Assembly (NCBI RefSeq): GCF_000972705.2
Contig: NZ_LATL02000310.1
Coordinates: 1-42,944, forward strand
DNA: 42,944 bases
DNA from: Limnoraphis robusta CS-951
GTDB lineage: Bacteria > Cyanobacteriota > Cyanobacteriia > Cyanobacteriales > Microcoleaceae
Direction of reading: 5' to 3'
The stretch's first letter is position 1. Every line of letters starts with the position of its first letter. Positions 15,781 to 25,231 of the stretch are shown piece by piece. A model generated the notes under the pieces. That model was not told the origin of the DNA. It made no database searches and saw nothing but the letters and a program-made list of their open reading frames with translations. A program made the position numbers and the translations under genes.

Positions 15781-17886
15781 ATGGATATCAAGACGGTATC
15801 GCCGACTTTACCCTGGGTTGATTCACAACCCCCAACTCCTATGAGAGCTACAGCGCCTTATCCCATTGATCCGCTCACCCCCACTGTAGATGTGGAATCC
15901 CAGCTTGTGACTGTTGAGGACGTTCCCATCCTAGACGAATCGCAATATCCATCCTCAGATGCCCCTGACGATTCTCTACGTTACGATCCAGTTGCGATTG
16001 CAGCCCATTACCGCTCTCGCTTTTTACAAGTTTGGGGACGACTGATCACGATCATCTGGAAATTTACCTCATTGGTATTCGGGATCTGGCTCGACAAAAA
16101 AAGAGGACGTGCTGAGAAAAATGAGCTAAAACGAGCGACACAACTGCGTCAAACACTCACCCAACTCGGCCCTGCATTTATCAAAGTCGGACAAGCCTTA
16201 TCCACAAGACCTGATTTAGTTTCACCGATTTTCTTAGAAGAATTAACCAAACTCCAAGACCAACTTCCTCCTTTCTCTAATGAAATTGCCTATGGTTTTA
16301 TCGAAGAAGAACTCGGCGCCAAGCCTCACGAAATCTATGCCGAACTTTCTGCCAATCCCCTAGCAGCAGCTTCTTTAGGACAAGTTTATAAAGGAAAACT
16401 CAAAACAGGCGAAACCGTTGCCGTTAAAGTTCAACGTCCCGGCTTATCAGAATCTATTGCACTCGATATTCACCTGTTGCGAACTTTAGCAATTTGGGCG
16501 CAAAAAAAGATTACCCGCATTCGTAGCGATTTAGTCGCCATCATGGATGAGTTTGGCTACCGAATTTTTGAGGAAATGGACTATACTCACGAAGGTCGCA
16601 ACGCCGAACGCTTCCAAAAACTCTATGGTCATTTGCCGGATATTTATGTTCCTAAAATTTACTGGGAATACACCGGACGACGAGTGTTAACAATGGAGTG
16701 GGTTAATGGAACAAAATTAACCAATTTAGATGAAATTCAAGCCAAAGGAATTGATGCTCGTTACCTGATTGAAGTGGGAGTACAATGTTCCCTGCGTCAG
16801 TTACTCGAACATGGATTTTTTCATGCTGACCCTCACCCCGGTAACTTACTAGCCAGTCCCGATGGCAAGTTAGTTTATCTAGATTTTGGGATGATGAGTG
16901 AAGTCAAGCCCTATCAACGCTATGGTTTACTTGAAGCAGTGGTGCATTTGGTCAACCGAGATTTTGAGGGATTAGCAAACGATTATGTCAAACTGGAATT
17001 TTTAACTCCTGATACGGATTTAACGCCGATTATTCCCGCTCTGGCTTCTGTTTTTAATGATGCGCTCGGTGCGAGTGTTGCAGAACTCAACTTCAAAAGT
17101 ATTACCGATAAACTATCGGCATTGATGTATGAATATCCCTTCCGAGTTCCGGCTTACTACGCGCTGATTATTCGCTCCTTAGTGACGTTAGAAGGAATTG
17201 CAATTAACGTAGATCCGAACTTTAAAGTCCTGAGTAAAGCCTATCCCTACGTGGCTAAACGGTTATTAACCGACCCTTCTCCCCAACTAAGAACTTCTCT
17301 AAAAGATTTGCTGTTTAAAGATGGTTCTCTGCGTTGGAACCGTCTAGAAAATCTGCTCAAAAATGCTCGCGATAGTGATGATTATGATATTAACCAAGTT
17401 CTCGACCAAACGTTAGACTTTTTATTTTCAGAACGGGGAGAATTTATCCGAGAACGGCTAGCCAATGAAATTGTTAAAAATATCGATTTAGCCTCTCGCA
17501 ACGCCCTGACAAAAGCCCAATTGAAAGTGGCAGAATGGATGGGTATTAAACCCCCATCGTCCAATGGTACAAAACCTGTCGTCACCTCCACTCAAAATCA
17601 AAGCAATTTAGAACAGATTCAGCGCATTGTTGCGATTTTGCAAGAAACCAAGGGATTTGATCCGATGATTTTGGTTCAGAAAGTTCCAGAATTATTGGCG
17701 AAACCCGAAGTTCGTCAACTGGGTCAACAAGTCGCAGGTGAGTTAGCCCAAAAAACGGCGGCGCGGTTAATTCGTGAACTTTTGATTTCAGAAGATTATC
17801 CCGAAACTCAGAAAAACGGACATCATTCTTCTTCTGAACCTCAAGCCCCTTTACCGCCTCTGTCTTTACCTTCTAGTTCTCGGTAA
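15781..17886 (+). CDS. AarF/ABC1/UbiB family atypical kinase
   Basis: A 701-residue member of the ABC1 (UbiB/ADCK) family, whose members support prenylquinone metabolism in bacteria, plastids and mitochondria. After a non-conserved N-terminal region of about 80 residues, it shows the diagnostic K-x-G-Q motif in F-I-K-V-G-Q-A-L-S-T-R-P, the Ala-rich nucleotide loop A-A-A-S-L-G-Q-V-Y, the lysine in V-A-V-K-V-Q-R-P-G, E-M-D-Y-T-H-E-G-R-N, the catalytic loop H-A-D-P-H-P-G-N-L and Y-L-D-F-G-M-M. The C-terminal 200 residues are variable and end in a Pro/Ser tail. All ATP-binding residues are present, so it should be an active nucleotide-binding protein. The substrate cannot be named. Confidence 0.93.
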   Translation: MDIKTVSPTLPWVDSQPPTPMRATAPYPIDPLTPTVDVESQLVTVEDVPILDESQYPSSDAPDDSLRYDPVAIAAHYRSRFLQVWGRLITIIWKFTSLVFGIWLDKKRGRAEKNELKRATQLRQTLTQLGPAFIKVGQALSTRPDLVSPIFLEELTKLQDQLPPFSNEIAYGFIEEELGAKPHEIYAELSANPLAAASLGQVYKGKLKTGETVAVKVQRPGLSESIALDIHLLRTLAIWAQKKITRIRSDLVAIMDEFGYRIFEEMDYTHEGRNAERFQKLYGHLPDIYVPKIYWEYTGRRVLTMEWVNGTKLTNLDEIQAKGIDARYLIEVGVQCSLRQLLEHGFFHADPHPGNLLASPDGKLVYLDFGMMSEVKPYQRYGLLEAVVHLVNRDFEGLANDYVKLEFLTPDTDLTPIIPALASVFNDALGASVAELNFKSITDKLSALMYEYPFRVPAYYALIIRSLVTLEGIAINVDPNFKVLSKAYPYVAKRLLTDPSPQLRTSLKDLLFKDGSLRWNRLENLLKNARDSDDYDINQVLDQTLDFLFSERGEFIRERLANEIVKNIDLASRNALTKAQLKVAEWMGIKPPSSNGTKPVVTSTQNQSNLEQIQRIVAILQETKGFDPMILVQKVPELLAKPEVRQLGQQVAGELAQKTAARLIRELLISEDYPETQKNGHHSSSEPQAPLPPLSLPSSSR

Positions 17887-17903
17887 AGCTTCATCAAGAA
17901 GTA

Positions 17904-18008
17904 ATATCATGTCCGATTAATCAATCCTAATTGTGTAGGGGCGGGTTCTATAAGATCTATGACACCCGTCAGAGATTGAACTAAACCCGCCCTAACAGGA
18001 CATGGTAT
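17904..18008. repeat. MITE-like element with terminal inverted repeats (copy 1)
   Basis: The left end ATATCATGTCCGAT is matched by the right end, whose reverse complement is ATACCATGTCCTGT. An internal hairpin pairs GTAGGGGCGGGTT (17935) with AACCCGCCCTA (to 17995). The same outer and inner sequences recur at 30996-31123. It lies between the convergent ABC1 kinase and clpB genes and may double as a bidirectional terminator. Confidence 0.6.
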
Positions 18009-18014
18009 TGTGAA

Positions 18015-20636
18015 CTACTTCACTTTTAACAACTCAACGGGTAGCCGTTTGAACGTTAACCGCTCATTTTCAATGTCTACAAAAATTGTATCTCCATCAT
18101 TGAATTCCCCGCGCAAAATTCCCTTAGCAAGTTGAGTTTCTAACTCTCGTTGAATGGCTCGTTTCAACGGACGCGCACCATACACCGGATCAAACCCGAC
18201 TTCGGCCAAAAAGTCAACAGCCGCTTCAGTCAATTTTAACGACATTTTCCGTTCGGCTAACCGTTCGACTAAATGTTGAATTTGGAGTAGAACAATTTGG
18301 CGCAGTTGTTGACGTTGTAGAGGATGAAAAATAATAATTTCATCAATCCGGTTGAGAAATTCCGGTCGGAAACTTGTTCGCATGGTATCCATCACCCGAC
18401 CTTGCATTTCTTCATAGCGAGAATCATCTCCGGCAATATCAAGAATATACTGAGAACCGATATTACTGGTCATAATAATCACACTATTTTTAAAATCAAC
18501 GGTGTGACCTTGAGCATCAGTAACGCGACCATCATCGAGAATTTGCAACATCACATTAAACACATCGGGATGGGCTTTCTCAATTTCATCAAACAAAATC
18601 ACCGCGTAGGGACGACGACGGATGGCTTCAGTGAGTTGACCGCCCTCATCATACCCAACATATCCTGGAGGCGCGCCAATTAACCGGGAAACGGCGTGTT
18701 TCTCCATGTATTCGGACATATCAATCCGAACCATCGCCTCTTCGGTATCAAACAAATAAGCCGCTAACGCCTTAGCGAGTTCGGTTTTCCCGACCCCTGT
18801 TGGCCCGAGGAAGATGAAACTGGCAACCGGACGTTTGGGATCGGCTAACCCCGCCCGCGATCGCTGAATCGCCTCTGCAACGGCTGTCACCGCCTCTTCC
18901 TGTCCAACCACTCGCTGATGCAGTTCATTATCGAGGTTGAGGAGTTTTTCTTTTTCCGACTCGACTAATTTACTAATCGGAATTCCCGTCCATTTAGAAA
19001 TAATTTCAGCGATATCGGCTTCGGTCACTTCTTCTCGCAGTAGGGTTTTTCCACTGGTTTGAGTCGCTTGAAGTTGAGCTTCTGCGGCTTGTAACTGCTT
19101 TTGCAACTCCGATAATGTGCCGTATTTCAACTCAGCGGCTCGGTTAAGATCATAATTGCGTTCGGCTTGTTGAACTTCAATATTCACCCGATCAATTTCT
19201 TCTTTAATCGACTGAATATTGCTAATCACATTTTTTTCAGCTTCCCATTGGGCATTGAGCGCGTGTTGATCTTCTTTGAGGTTAGCGAGATCTTTTTCGA
19301 GTTTGTCTAAGCGTTCAATAGAAGCAGGATCGCTTTCTTTTTGCAGCGATAACCGTTCCATTTCCAGTTGTAGAATTTTGCGGTCTATTTCATCCAGTTC
19401 TTCGGGCTTAGAAGTGATTTCCATCTTGAGTTTAGCCGCCGCTTCATCGACTAAATCAATCGCTTTATCAGGTAAGAAGCGATCGCTAATATAACGAGTC
19501 GAAAGAGTAGCCGCAGCGACTAAAGCGCTATCAGAAATTTTCACCCCATGATGAACTTCATAGCGTTCTTTTAAACCGCGTAAAATGGAGATGGTATCAA
19601 CAACATTCGGCTGATCGACATAAACTTGTTGAAACCGTCGTTCTAAGGCTGCATCTTTTTCGATATATTTGCGATATTCATCTAAAGTAGTCGCCCCAAT
19701 ACACCGCAATTCACCTCGGGCTAACATCGGTTTGAGTAAGTTTCCCGCATCCATCGCGCCTTGGGTTGCACCCGCCCCAACAACGGTATGAATTTCATCA
19801 ATAAACAGGATTATTTTACCCTCAGAATCAGTAACTTCTTTGAGAACTGCTTTCAGACGTTCTTCAAATTCTCCTCGGAATTTTGCCCCCGCAATTAAGG
19901 CTCCCATATCTAAAGCAATTAATTGGCGATCTTTGAGAGATTGGGGAACATCTCCGGCGAGAATTCGTTGGGCGAGTCCTTCCGCGATCGCGGTTTTTCC
20001 AACTCCTGGTTCTCCAATTAATACAGGATTATTTTTAGTTCGACGACTTAAAATTTGAATCGTGCGACGAATTTCATCATCCCGTCCAATTACCGGATCA
20101 AGTTTTCCTTTACGGGCGGCTTCGGTGAGATCTCGCCCATATTTTTCGAGAGATTGATATTTCCCTTCCGGGTTTTGGTCGGTCACTTTTTGAGTTCCTC
20201 GGACTTGAGTAATGGTTTGTTTAAGTTTGGCTTCATCTAGTTTAAATTCTTGATACAGTAATTTGCCAAAGTGATCATCTTTGGTGTAGGCTAAGAGCAA
20301 ATGTTCGATAGAGATATATTCGTCTGCATATTCTTGACGATAGGCTTCTGCATTATCCAATAAAGGATCTATACTCCGGCCTAAATAAACGTTTGTACTG
20401 CTTCCTTTGACTTTGGGTTGGCGATCGATAAAAGCATCAACTTTTTCTCGCAGTTGAGGAACAGCGACACCTGCTTTACTAAATAAGCTGCTGGCGAGTC
20501 CTTCTTGTTCGAGTAAAGCTTTCATTAAATGTTCACTTTCAAGCTGTTGTTGTTGAGCTTGTTTAACGATTTCAGGAGTTCGAGCTATGGCTTCCCAAGA
20601 TTTTTCGGTGAATTTACTTGGATCAGAGGGTTGCAT
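18015..20636 (-). CDS. clpB: ATP-dependent disaggregase ClpB
   Basis: Hexameric AAA+ chaperone that works with DnaK to pull apart aggregated proteins in the cytoplasm. 873 residues. The N-terminal Clp_N domain is about 1-145. AAA1 has Walker A GEPGVGKT and Walker [11 protein letters not shown]. The coiled-coil M domain is about 400-530. AAA2 has [15 protein letters not shown] and [11 protein letters not shown], with pore loop G-Y-V-G-Y-D-E-G-G. The first pore loop reads K-F-R-G-E-F-E-E-R, with Phe in place of the usual Tyr, a conservative change. The start [21 protein letters not shown] matches the heat-shock cyanobacterial ClpB type. An AAGGAG site lies 10 bases before the ATG (complement of 20647-20652). 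Confidence 0.96.
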   Translation of the reverse strand: MQPSDPSKFTEKSWEAIARTPEIVKQAQQQQLESEHLMKALLEQEGLASSLFSKAGVAVPQLREKVDAFIDRQPKVKGSSTNVYLGRSIDPLLDNAEAYRQEYADEYISIEHLLLAYTKDDHFGKLLYQEFKLDEAKLKQTITQVRGTQKVTDQNPEGKYQSLEKYGRDLTEAARKGKLDPVIGRDDEIRRTIQILSRRTKNNPVLIGEPGVGKTAIAEGLAQRILAGDVPQSLKDRQLIALDMGALIAGAKFRGEFEERLKAVLKEVTDSEGKIILFIDEIHTVVGAGATQGAMDAGNLLKPMLARGELRCIGATTLDEYRKYIEKDAALERRFQQVYVDQPNVVDTISILRGLKERYEVHHGVKISDSALVAAATLSTRYISDRFLPDKAIDLVDEAAAKLKMEITSKPEELDEIDRKILQLEMERLSLQKESDPASIERLDKLEKDLANLKEDQHALNAQWEAEKNVISNIQSIKEEIDRVNIEVQQAERNYDLNRAAELKYGTLSELQKQLQAAEAQLQATQTSGKTLLREEVTEADIAEIISKWTGIPISKLVESEKEKLLNLDNELHQRVVGQEEAVTAVAEAIQRSRAGLADPKRPVASFIFLGPTGVGKTELAKALAAYLFDTEEAMVRIDMSEYMEKHAVSRLIGAPPGYVGYDEGGQLTEAIRRRPYAVILFDEIEKAHPDVFNVMLQILDDGRVTDAQGHTVDFKNSVIIMTSNIGSQYILDIAGDDSRYEEMQGRVMDTMRTSFRPEFLNRIDEIIIFHPLQRQQLRQIVLLQIQHLVERLAERKMSLKLTEAAVDFLAEVGFDPVYGARPLKRAIQRELETQLAKGILRGEFNDGDTIFVDIENERLTFKRLPVELLKVK

Positions 20637-20941
20637 TGATTTGATTCTCCTTATCTTGAATTTATAGAGTAAATTGTTAAGAATGTTCGCCTATAACGCT
20701 AAAATTGATTGACAGGATAGATGATTTTCAAAGGTAAACTTCAGCGATCAGATCCTCAATTCAATTTTAAAATGTCTGACTTTGATTTGAGCGTGAAGAT
20801 CTCCGAGAGAAATCGCCCAGATGTTGATCCCCGTGAGAACTCTTAAACTGTAGCTTACCTCGAATAGAGATTGAGTACAATATTCCTCCCCTTTCAGGTA
20901 CGGATCGCCGCAGTCGTCTATGGAGGGTAAAATGTATGAGT
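20637..20941. other. Intergenic region between clpB and the histidine kinase
   Basis: 305 bp. It contains the clpB ribosome-binding site and presumably its promoter. I see no clear sigma-70 pair and no CIRCE-type inverted repeat (TTAGCACTC-N9-GAGTGCTAA). A frame of 73 codons on the minus strand overlaps the kinase stop, has no family resemblance and was not accepted. Confidence 0.5.
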
Positions 20942-22660
20942 TTAGATTTTCACATGAACCGGAAGCCAAACGGTAAAGGTTGAACCCTTTCCGACTTCAC
21001 TTTCAACCGTAATTCCCCCCCCGAGAATTTCACATAGCCGTTGACTAATGGCGAGTCCGAGTCCAGTTCCACCAAATCGTTTAGTAGTGGAAGCATCAGC
21101 TTGAGTAAAGGCTTTGAAAATCAGTTTTTGTTGTTCCTCACTCATCCCAATTCCGGTATCTTTCACCTGAAAAATTAGATATTGCTGCATTTTATTTCCG
21201 CCGAAACGACTTCCGGATTGGGAGGTTTTTCGACGAGTCGTAGAGGGCTTTGTTTTGACTCGTTTAACATAGATTGTGATCGTACCATCTTGAGTAAATT
21301 TACAAGCATTACTTAATAAGTTTAAAAGGATTTGTCTGACTTTTGGCAAATCCGCGTACATTCGACCAATTTCATTTTTAGCTTCGACTTTAATCACATT
21401 GCGATTCTTTTCAGCCAGAGGTTTAGCCGTGGTCATAACATCTTGAAGTAACTGTTCTTCAACGGCAAAATCTTCTAAATAAAGGGTGACATGACCCGCT
21501 TCTATTTTAGAAATATCCAGAATATCGCTAATCATATCTCGCAGATGTTTTCCGGCCGTTTGGATTTTTTCCAAGTCAGGGATAAAATCGTTATAACCCA
21601 AATCATCGGCTTCATCATGCAGCATTTCACTATAACCAATAATCGCATTCAAAGGAGTTCGCAGTTCGTGACTCATATTGGCGAGAAATACACTTTTTGA
21701 ACGGTTGGCAGCTTCGGCTAATAATTTAGCTTTCTCTAACTCTTCAGTGTACTCAGCGACTCTCTGAATGAGATGATTTAAAGCATCTGTGAGTTCTCCG
21801 ATTTCATCTTCGGTTGTGACGGGAATTTGTATAGCAAAGTCGGATTCTTCACCCACTTGATTCGCCACTTTGATCATCAATTCTATCGGATAAGCGATCA
21901 CCCAACTAATATAAACCGCTAACACTAATCCGACAAAAGAGGAAATCAGTAGACTAAAAAAGATAATTTGATTGCCTAATAACTCAGCTTTTTCACTGGC
22001 TTTCAGTCCTTGACTGACGCGATTTTCGAGCTTAACGGAGAGTGCGATGGATTCTTGAGATAAATTGTATAAATTTTGAGCTTCTGGACTGCGACTAAAC
22101 TGAATTAAAGCATTTTTCAGGGTTTGTTGAGTTTTCTGATCCTTTTTTCCGGACTCTAGCGTTTGCAAAATTTGCTCTAATTTTTGAGCGTAGCGATTGA
22201 GATTTTCTGTATATTTTTGAGACAATTCTTGAATTTTTAAATAGTCATTTTGAACTTCTGTATTATCAATATCTGGGACAAACTTAAGCTGTTGAAGTTG
22301 ACGGTTTATTTCAAAAATTCCCGAACGTATTTCTGAAATAGAATCGGCAAGCGATGAAGATTGATTAATTAAACCGGCTAATTCTTCCTGGCTTGATTTC
22401 AACTCAAAAACATTATGATTAATCCCTGTTAAAACCTGTGATTTCTCTTGATCGATGGGAAACTGCTCTTTGAGTTTTCCTTTGTAGTATCCTTCTACAA
22501 TAAAGCTTGTGATCGCACCTAACATGGCAATTCCAATCACTAGAGCATAGCCCAAGCCAATTTTCTGACGAATCCCCAGACGATGGAATAACGACAGTTT
22601 TAGCCCTACTGGAGTCGGGCTACTAAGAGAAGAGTTGGGGGTTTTGGAGCTTAAAGACAT
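20942..22660 (-). CDS. Membrane sensor histidine kinase (HAMP-HisKA-HATPase)
   Basis: 572 residues. Membrane helices at about 34-56 and 231-255 enclose a helical extracytoplasmic sensor of some 175 residues. A HAMP domain (about 255-310) and a short coiled coil lead to HisKA with phospho-acceptor His331 in S-H-E-L-R-T-P-L-N. HATPase_c has an N-box (N-L-L-S-N-A-C-K-F, about 447-455), D-T-G-I-G (501-505) and G-G-T-G-L-G-L (530-536). It ends right after the ATPase domain with no receiver, so a separate response regulator is needed; none is adjacent. The ligand is unknown. A frame change in spacing between this gene and clpB argues against a common transcript. Confidence 0.9.
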   Translation of the reverse strand: MSLSSKTPNSSLSSPTPVGLKLSLFHRLGIRQKIGLGYALVIGIAMLGAITSFIVEGYYKGKLKEQFPIDQEKSQVLTGINHNVFELKSSQEELAGLINQSSSLADSISEIRSGIFEINRQLQQLKFVPDIDNTEVQNDYLKIQELSQKYTENLNRYAQKLEQILQTLESGKKDQKTQQTLKNALIQFSRSPEAQNLYNLSQESIALSVKLENRVSQGLKASEKAELLGNQIIFFSLLISSFVGLVLAVYISWVIAYPIELMIKVANQVGEESDFAIQIPVTTEDEIGELTDALNHLIQRVAEYTEELEKAKLLAEAANRSKSVFLANMSHELRTPLNAIIGYSEMLHDEADDLGYNDFIPDLEKIQTAGKHLRDMISDILDISKIEAGHVTLYLEDFAVEEQLLQDVMTTAKPLAEKNRNVIKVEAKNEIGRMYADLPKVRQILLNLLSNACKFTQDGTITIYVKRVKTKPSTTRRKTSQSGSRFGGNKMQQYLIFQVKDTGIGMSEEQQKLIFKAFTQADASTTKRFGGTGLGLAISQRLCEILGGGITVESEVGKGSTFTVWLPVHVKI

Positions 22661-22952
22661 CCGTGAGGTTGCAATGAGCTGGGAAGATTTAGATCAATTT
22701 TAAGTCAGTTGAGACAGATCAACCTGAGATCAATAGACTTGTACTCAGAATTGTAGATCTACAAGGGCAATGTTGAGGCTTCCTTCAGCACCTAGAGGCG
22801 GTTTCCCTAAGCAGCCATACCCGACGACATCCAACACTCAACTGGATGCTAACCGCACACCTACAAGCCCGGAGGATTCACCCCATCTAGATTGGATTGC
22901 CCAAAATAATAAGGTAAACTAGGGATAATTTCATCCATTCCTTTTTAGTCTT

Positions 22953-23480
22953 ATGGGACTTTTCGATCAAATCGTGGGTGCTTTGAACGACCCAAACCAA
23001 GAAGCGAGTAATACTCAGCTTGATAATATTTTGAGTACCGTACAGCAGCTCACCAATAATCAGGGCATTTCCTCAGATACCACTCAAACTGCGTTATCGG
23101 TTTTGGGGGGTTATGTCCGTTCTGCATTGCAACAGAAGCGAACCAACCAGGGAAATGAGTCTGTAGAAGCTTTTGTTAATCAATATAGCGGTACGGGTCA
23201 AAATTCCCAAGCGGTGAGTTCGCTGTTTTCCCCGGAACAACAGGCTCAAGTGGCTCAAACGATTTCTAGCCGAACGGGGATAGATGCTGGTACCATTCAA
23301 AGTTTATTACCTGCTTTAGTTCCTTTGGTGTTAAATCTGTTGAAAACAGGTAATCCAACTCAAAATCCTCAACAAAGCTCTAATTCGGTACTCAGTAGCT
23401 TTTTAGATGCGGATCAAGATGGTGACGTGGATGTAGCTGATGCGATGCGGTTAGCGGGACAATTTTTGCAGAATCGTTAG
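22953..23480 (+). CDS. DUF937 (YidB-like) protein with a calcium-type DxDxDG loop
   Basis: 175 residues, starting MGLFDQIVGALNDPNQEAS, the usual opening of DUF937 proteins. The helical body has repeated Q-x-x-L-x-x-x-L patterns and a conserved L-L-P-A-L-V-P-L-V-L-N-L-L block. Near the C-terminus, D-A-D-Q-D-G-D-V-D-V-A-D-A-M is an EF-hand or dockerin-type Ca2+ loop. No signal peptide. The function of the family is not established. It is separated by one base from the next gene (stop at 23480, ATG at 23482), so the two are probably cotranscribed. Confidence 0.83.
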   Translation: MGLFDQIVGALNDPNQEASNTQLDNILSTVQQLTNNQGISSDTTQTALSVLGGYVRSALQQKRTNQGNESVEAFVNQYSGTGQNSQAVSSLFSPEQQAQVAQTISSRTGIDAGTIQSLLPALVPLVLNLLKTGNPTQNPQQSSNSVLSSFLDADQDGDVDVADAMRLAGQFLQNR

Positions 23481-23481
23481 A

Positions 23482-23838
23482 ATGCAAGATGGGGGAGATT
23501 CTTTGAATTCCCCTGGGTTTGATCAAACTCAAATTTTTATGGAAATGGTAATTGAATGGTTACAGTTTAAGGTTCCTCAAGAAAAATGGGAAGCCTTTCT
23601 AGAGCGAGATGAAGAAGTTTGGACACAAGGACTCAAACAATATCCGGGTTTTCTTGGAAAAGAAACGTGGATTGATCCGCAAAAAGAAGAAATCGTCTTG
23701 GTAATTCGTTGGGAAACTCGCCAGCAGTGGAAATCTATTCCTCAAGATGAAATCGATGCGTTAGATCGTCGCATGGGAGACTTAAGAATGCCTATTGTCA
23801 ACAGCTACGAATACCAAGTCCGAAAATTTTTACATTAA
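23482..23838 (+). CDS. TIGR03792-type protein (monooxygenase-like fold)
   Basis: 118 residues. The core M-V-I-E-W-L-Q-F-K-V-P, then Y-P-G-F-L-G-K-E-x-W-I-D-P, then V-L-V-I-R-W-x-x-R-x-Q-W-K-x-I-P, and Y-Q-V-R-K-F-L at the end identifies the cyanobacterial TIGR03792 family, which resembles antibiotic-monooxygenase ferredoxin-like folds. The function is unknown. The listed ATG is one base after the upstream stop. An ATG at 23539 (M-E-M-V-I-E-W) fits the conserved start of the family better, so the first 19 residues may not be translated. Confidence 0.82.
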   Translation: MQDGGDSLNSPGFDQTQIFMEMVIEWLQFKVPQEKWEAFLERDEEVWTQGLKQYPGFLGKETWIDPQKEEIVLVIRWETRQQWKSIPQDEIDALDRRMGDLRMPIVNSYEYQVRKFLH

Positions 23839-23846
23839 CGTTGATT

Positions 23847-23981
23847 TTAACTGAATTTAGCAATCAAAGCCAAAATAAAATTGATGCTTAAAAAACCGAC
23901 TCCAATCACTAAAATGACAAACAGAGTCATACTCAAAAGGGGTCGGATTTTATCAAAAAAACTCGAATTTTCAGGTTTCAT
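23847..23981 (-). CDS. Small 44-residue single-pass membrane protein
   Basis: The minus-strand frame starts at ATG 23981: a hydrophilic MKPENSSFFDKIRPLLSM head, then one long hydrophobic helix (F-V-I-L-V-I-G-V-G-F-L-S-I-N-F-I-L-A-L-I-A), then K-F-S and TAA. The layout (charged head, about 22-residue helix, short tail) looks like a real small membrane protein of the kind common in cyanobacteria. It ends 8 bp from the convergent TIGR03792-type gene. No strong Shine-Dalgarno sequence is seen, and no family was recognised. It is small enough to be missed by automatic gene calling. Confidence 0.5.
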   Translation of the reverse strand: MKPENSSFFDKIRPLLSMTLFVILVIGVGFLSINFILALIAKFS

Positions 23982-24262
23982 TTTCAAGCTGGAATTTTAC
24001 TAAACAACAATTAAATCGAATGGATGTCTGAGTCTACCCTATAGATTTTAGCGTTTCTCAACTGATCTAAACCTCTAGTTTGACTGGCTGTTTCAGTTTA
24101 CCCTGAATGGCTGACCCGGATCAGCTTATCGAACCCCAGGCTTTAACGTTCCGTATAGATTTAGACAGAGATATCCCAGACCCATTAAACTAGGGATAGA
24201 CACAACTCTTTCTCAAAATCTACCCGAGCGCCTTCAGTCGTCCCCTTATTGAGATCAAGACA

Positions 24263-25090
24263 ATGTTTCCTGAACTCTCCCACACCGAGCAACCCCGATC
24301 AGATCGAATTTCAAATCAGGCTATGCCCTTATCTAATTCTCTATCTTCAGGTGCAGTTGTGAAGAAACTGAAACAACGACACTGGTTAGAAGTTGCAGAA
24401 TATATTTCTCTCCTCAGTTCTGCGGTTGGTTCTTTGGTGGTTGCTCTGTCGGGTCAAGCTTTCTACGGTGTGGCTCCCTTAACTGTAGCACTGTCGCTCA
24501 ATGTTGCCAATCGCTACCGACTTGAACAGCAAGTTCAACTGTCTCAACAAGAGATGGCTGAAATTCAACAGTCAATCAACCAGCTTGAACGAAATTCAGT
24601 CAGAGCAATTTGGCTAATTCGACAGCAACTCAGCAGCGAGATCGCTTCGTTGCAACACAAACAAGATGAACTCCCCCTGCAAGACTCCCTGGAAACCAGT
24701 TATCGTTCACAGCAGGTAGCAATAATGAATCAAAACCTGTCTTCAATGCAGGATAACATTTCCACTGCCTTAGAAGAAATGCGACAACAACTGCATCAAG
24801 AAATCGCCAACACGCAACAAAATTTGCAGGGCGTTAACGGACAAGTGAGTGAAATTCAACAGGCGATCTTGACACTACAAAAAGGACAACCCATTCCTCC
24901 CTATAAACCGGATGTTGATCTCGGACAACTGCAAAGTCAACTCAACCAACTCTCCCAAGAACATCAAGAAGTGATCAAGCCTCACCTGAAGCGTTTGATT
25001 ATCGCCATTAAGCAATTACAAACCACTCAAACTCGACTCATACCCAGACCTCCGAAGCCGATACCGAGAGAACAGATTCAAGAGAGTTGA
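24263..25090 (+). CDS. Membrane-anchored coiled-coil protein, conserved in cyanobacteria
   Basis: 275 residues. After about 45 polar residues come two adjacent hydrophobic segments (A-E-Y-I-S-L-L-S-S-A-V-G-S-L-V-V-A-L and F-Y-G-V-A-P-L-T-V-A-L-S-L-N-V, about 47-80), then a long Gln/Glu-rich coiled coil to about residue 250 with heptad-like leucines, and a Pro/Arg tail. The same layout is common among uncharacterised cyanobacterial proteins. No catalytic motif. The 280 bp upstream has nothing identifiable. Confidence 0.72.
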   Translation: MFPELSHTEQPRSDRISNQAMPLSNSLSSGAVVKKLKQRHWLEVAEYISLLSSAVGSLVVALSGQAFYGVAPLTVALSLNVANRYRLEQQVQLSQQEMAEIQQSINQLERNSVRAIWLIRQQLSSEIASLQHKQDELPLQDSLETSYRSQQVAIMNQNLSSMQDNISTALEEMRQQLHQEIANTQQNLQGVNGQVSEIQQAILTLQKGQPIPPYKPDVDLGQLQSQLNQLSQEHQEVIKPHLKRLIIAIKQLQTTQTRLIPRPPKPIPREQIQES

Positions 25091-25231
25091 ACTGGAAAAA
25101 TATCCCGAACAATCTGGGGTCAAACAAGGATGCTTGACTAAAGTTAAAGTGAAAATTATTTAAACAAAACTATTGGCATCGGTTGTCAAACTGACTTATT
25201 CTTGATCTGAAATAATAAATGATTTTAGTTC

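Noticed and set aside
20748..20969. 73-codon minus-strand frame between clpB and the kinase
   Set aside because: It overlaps the kinase stop region, has ordinary non-coding composition and no recognisable pattern.
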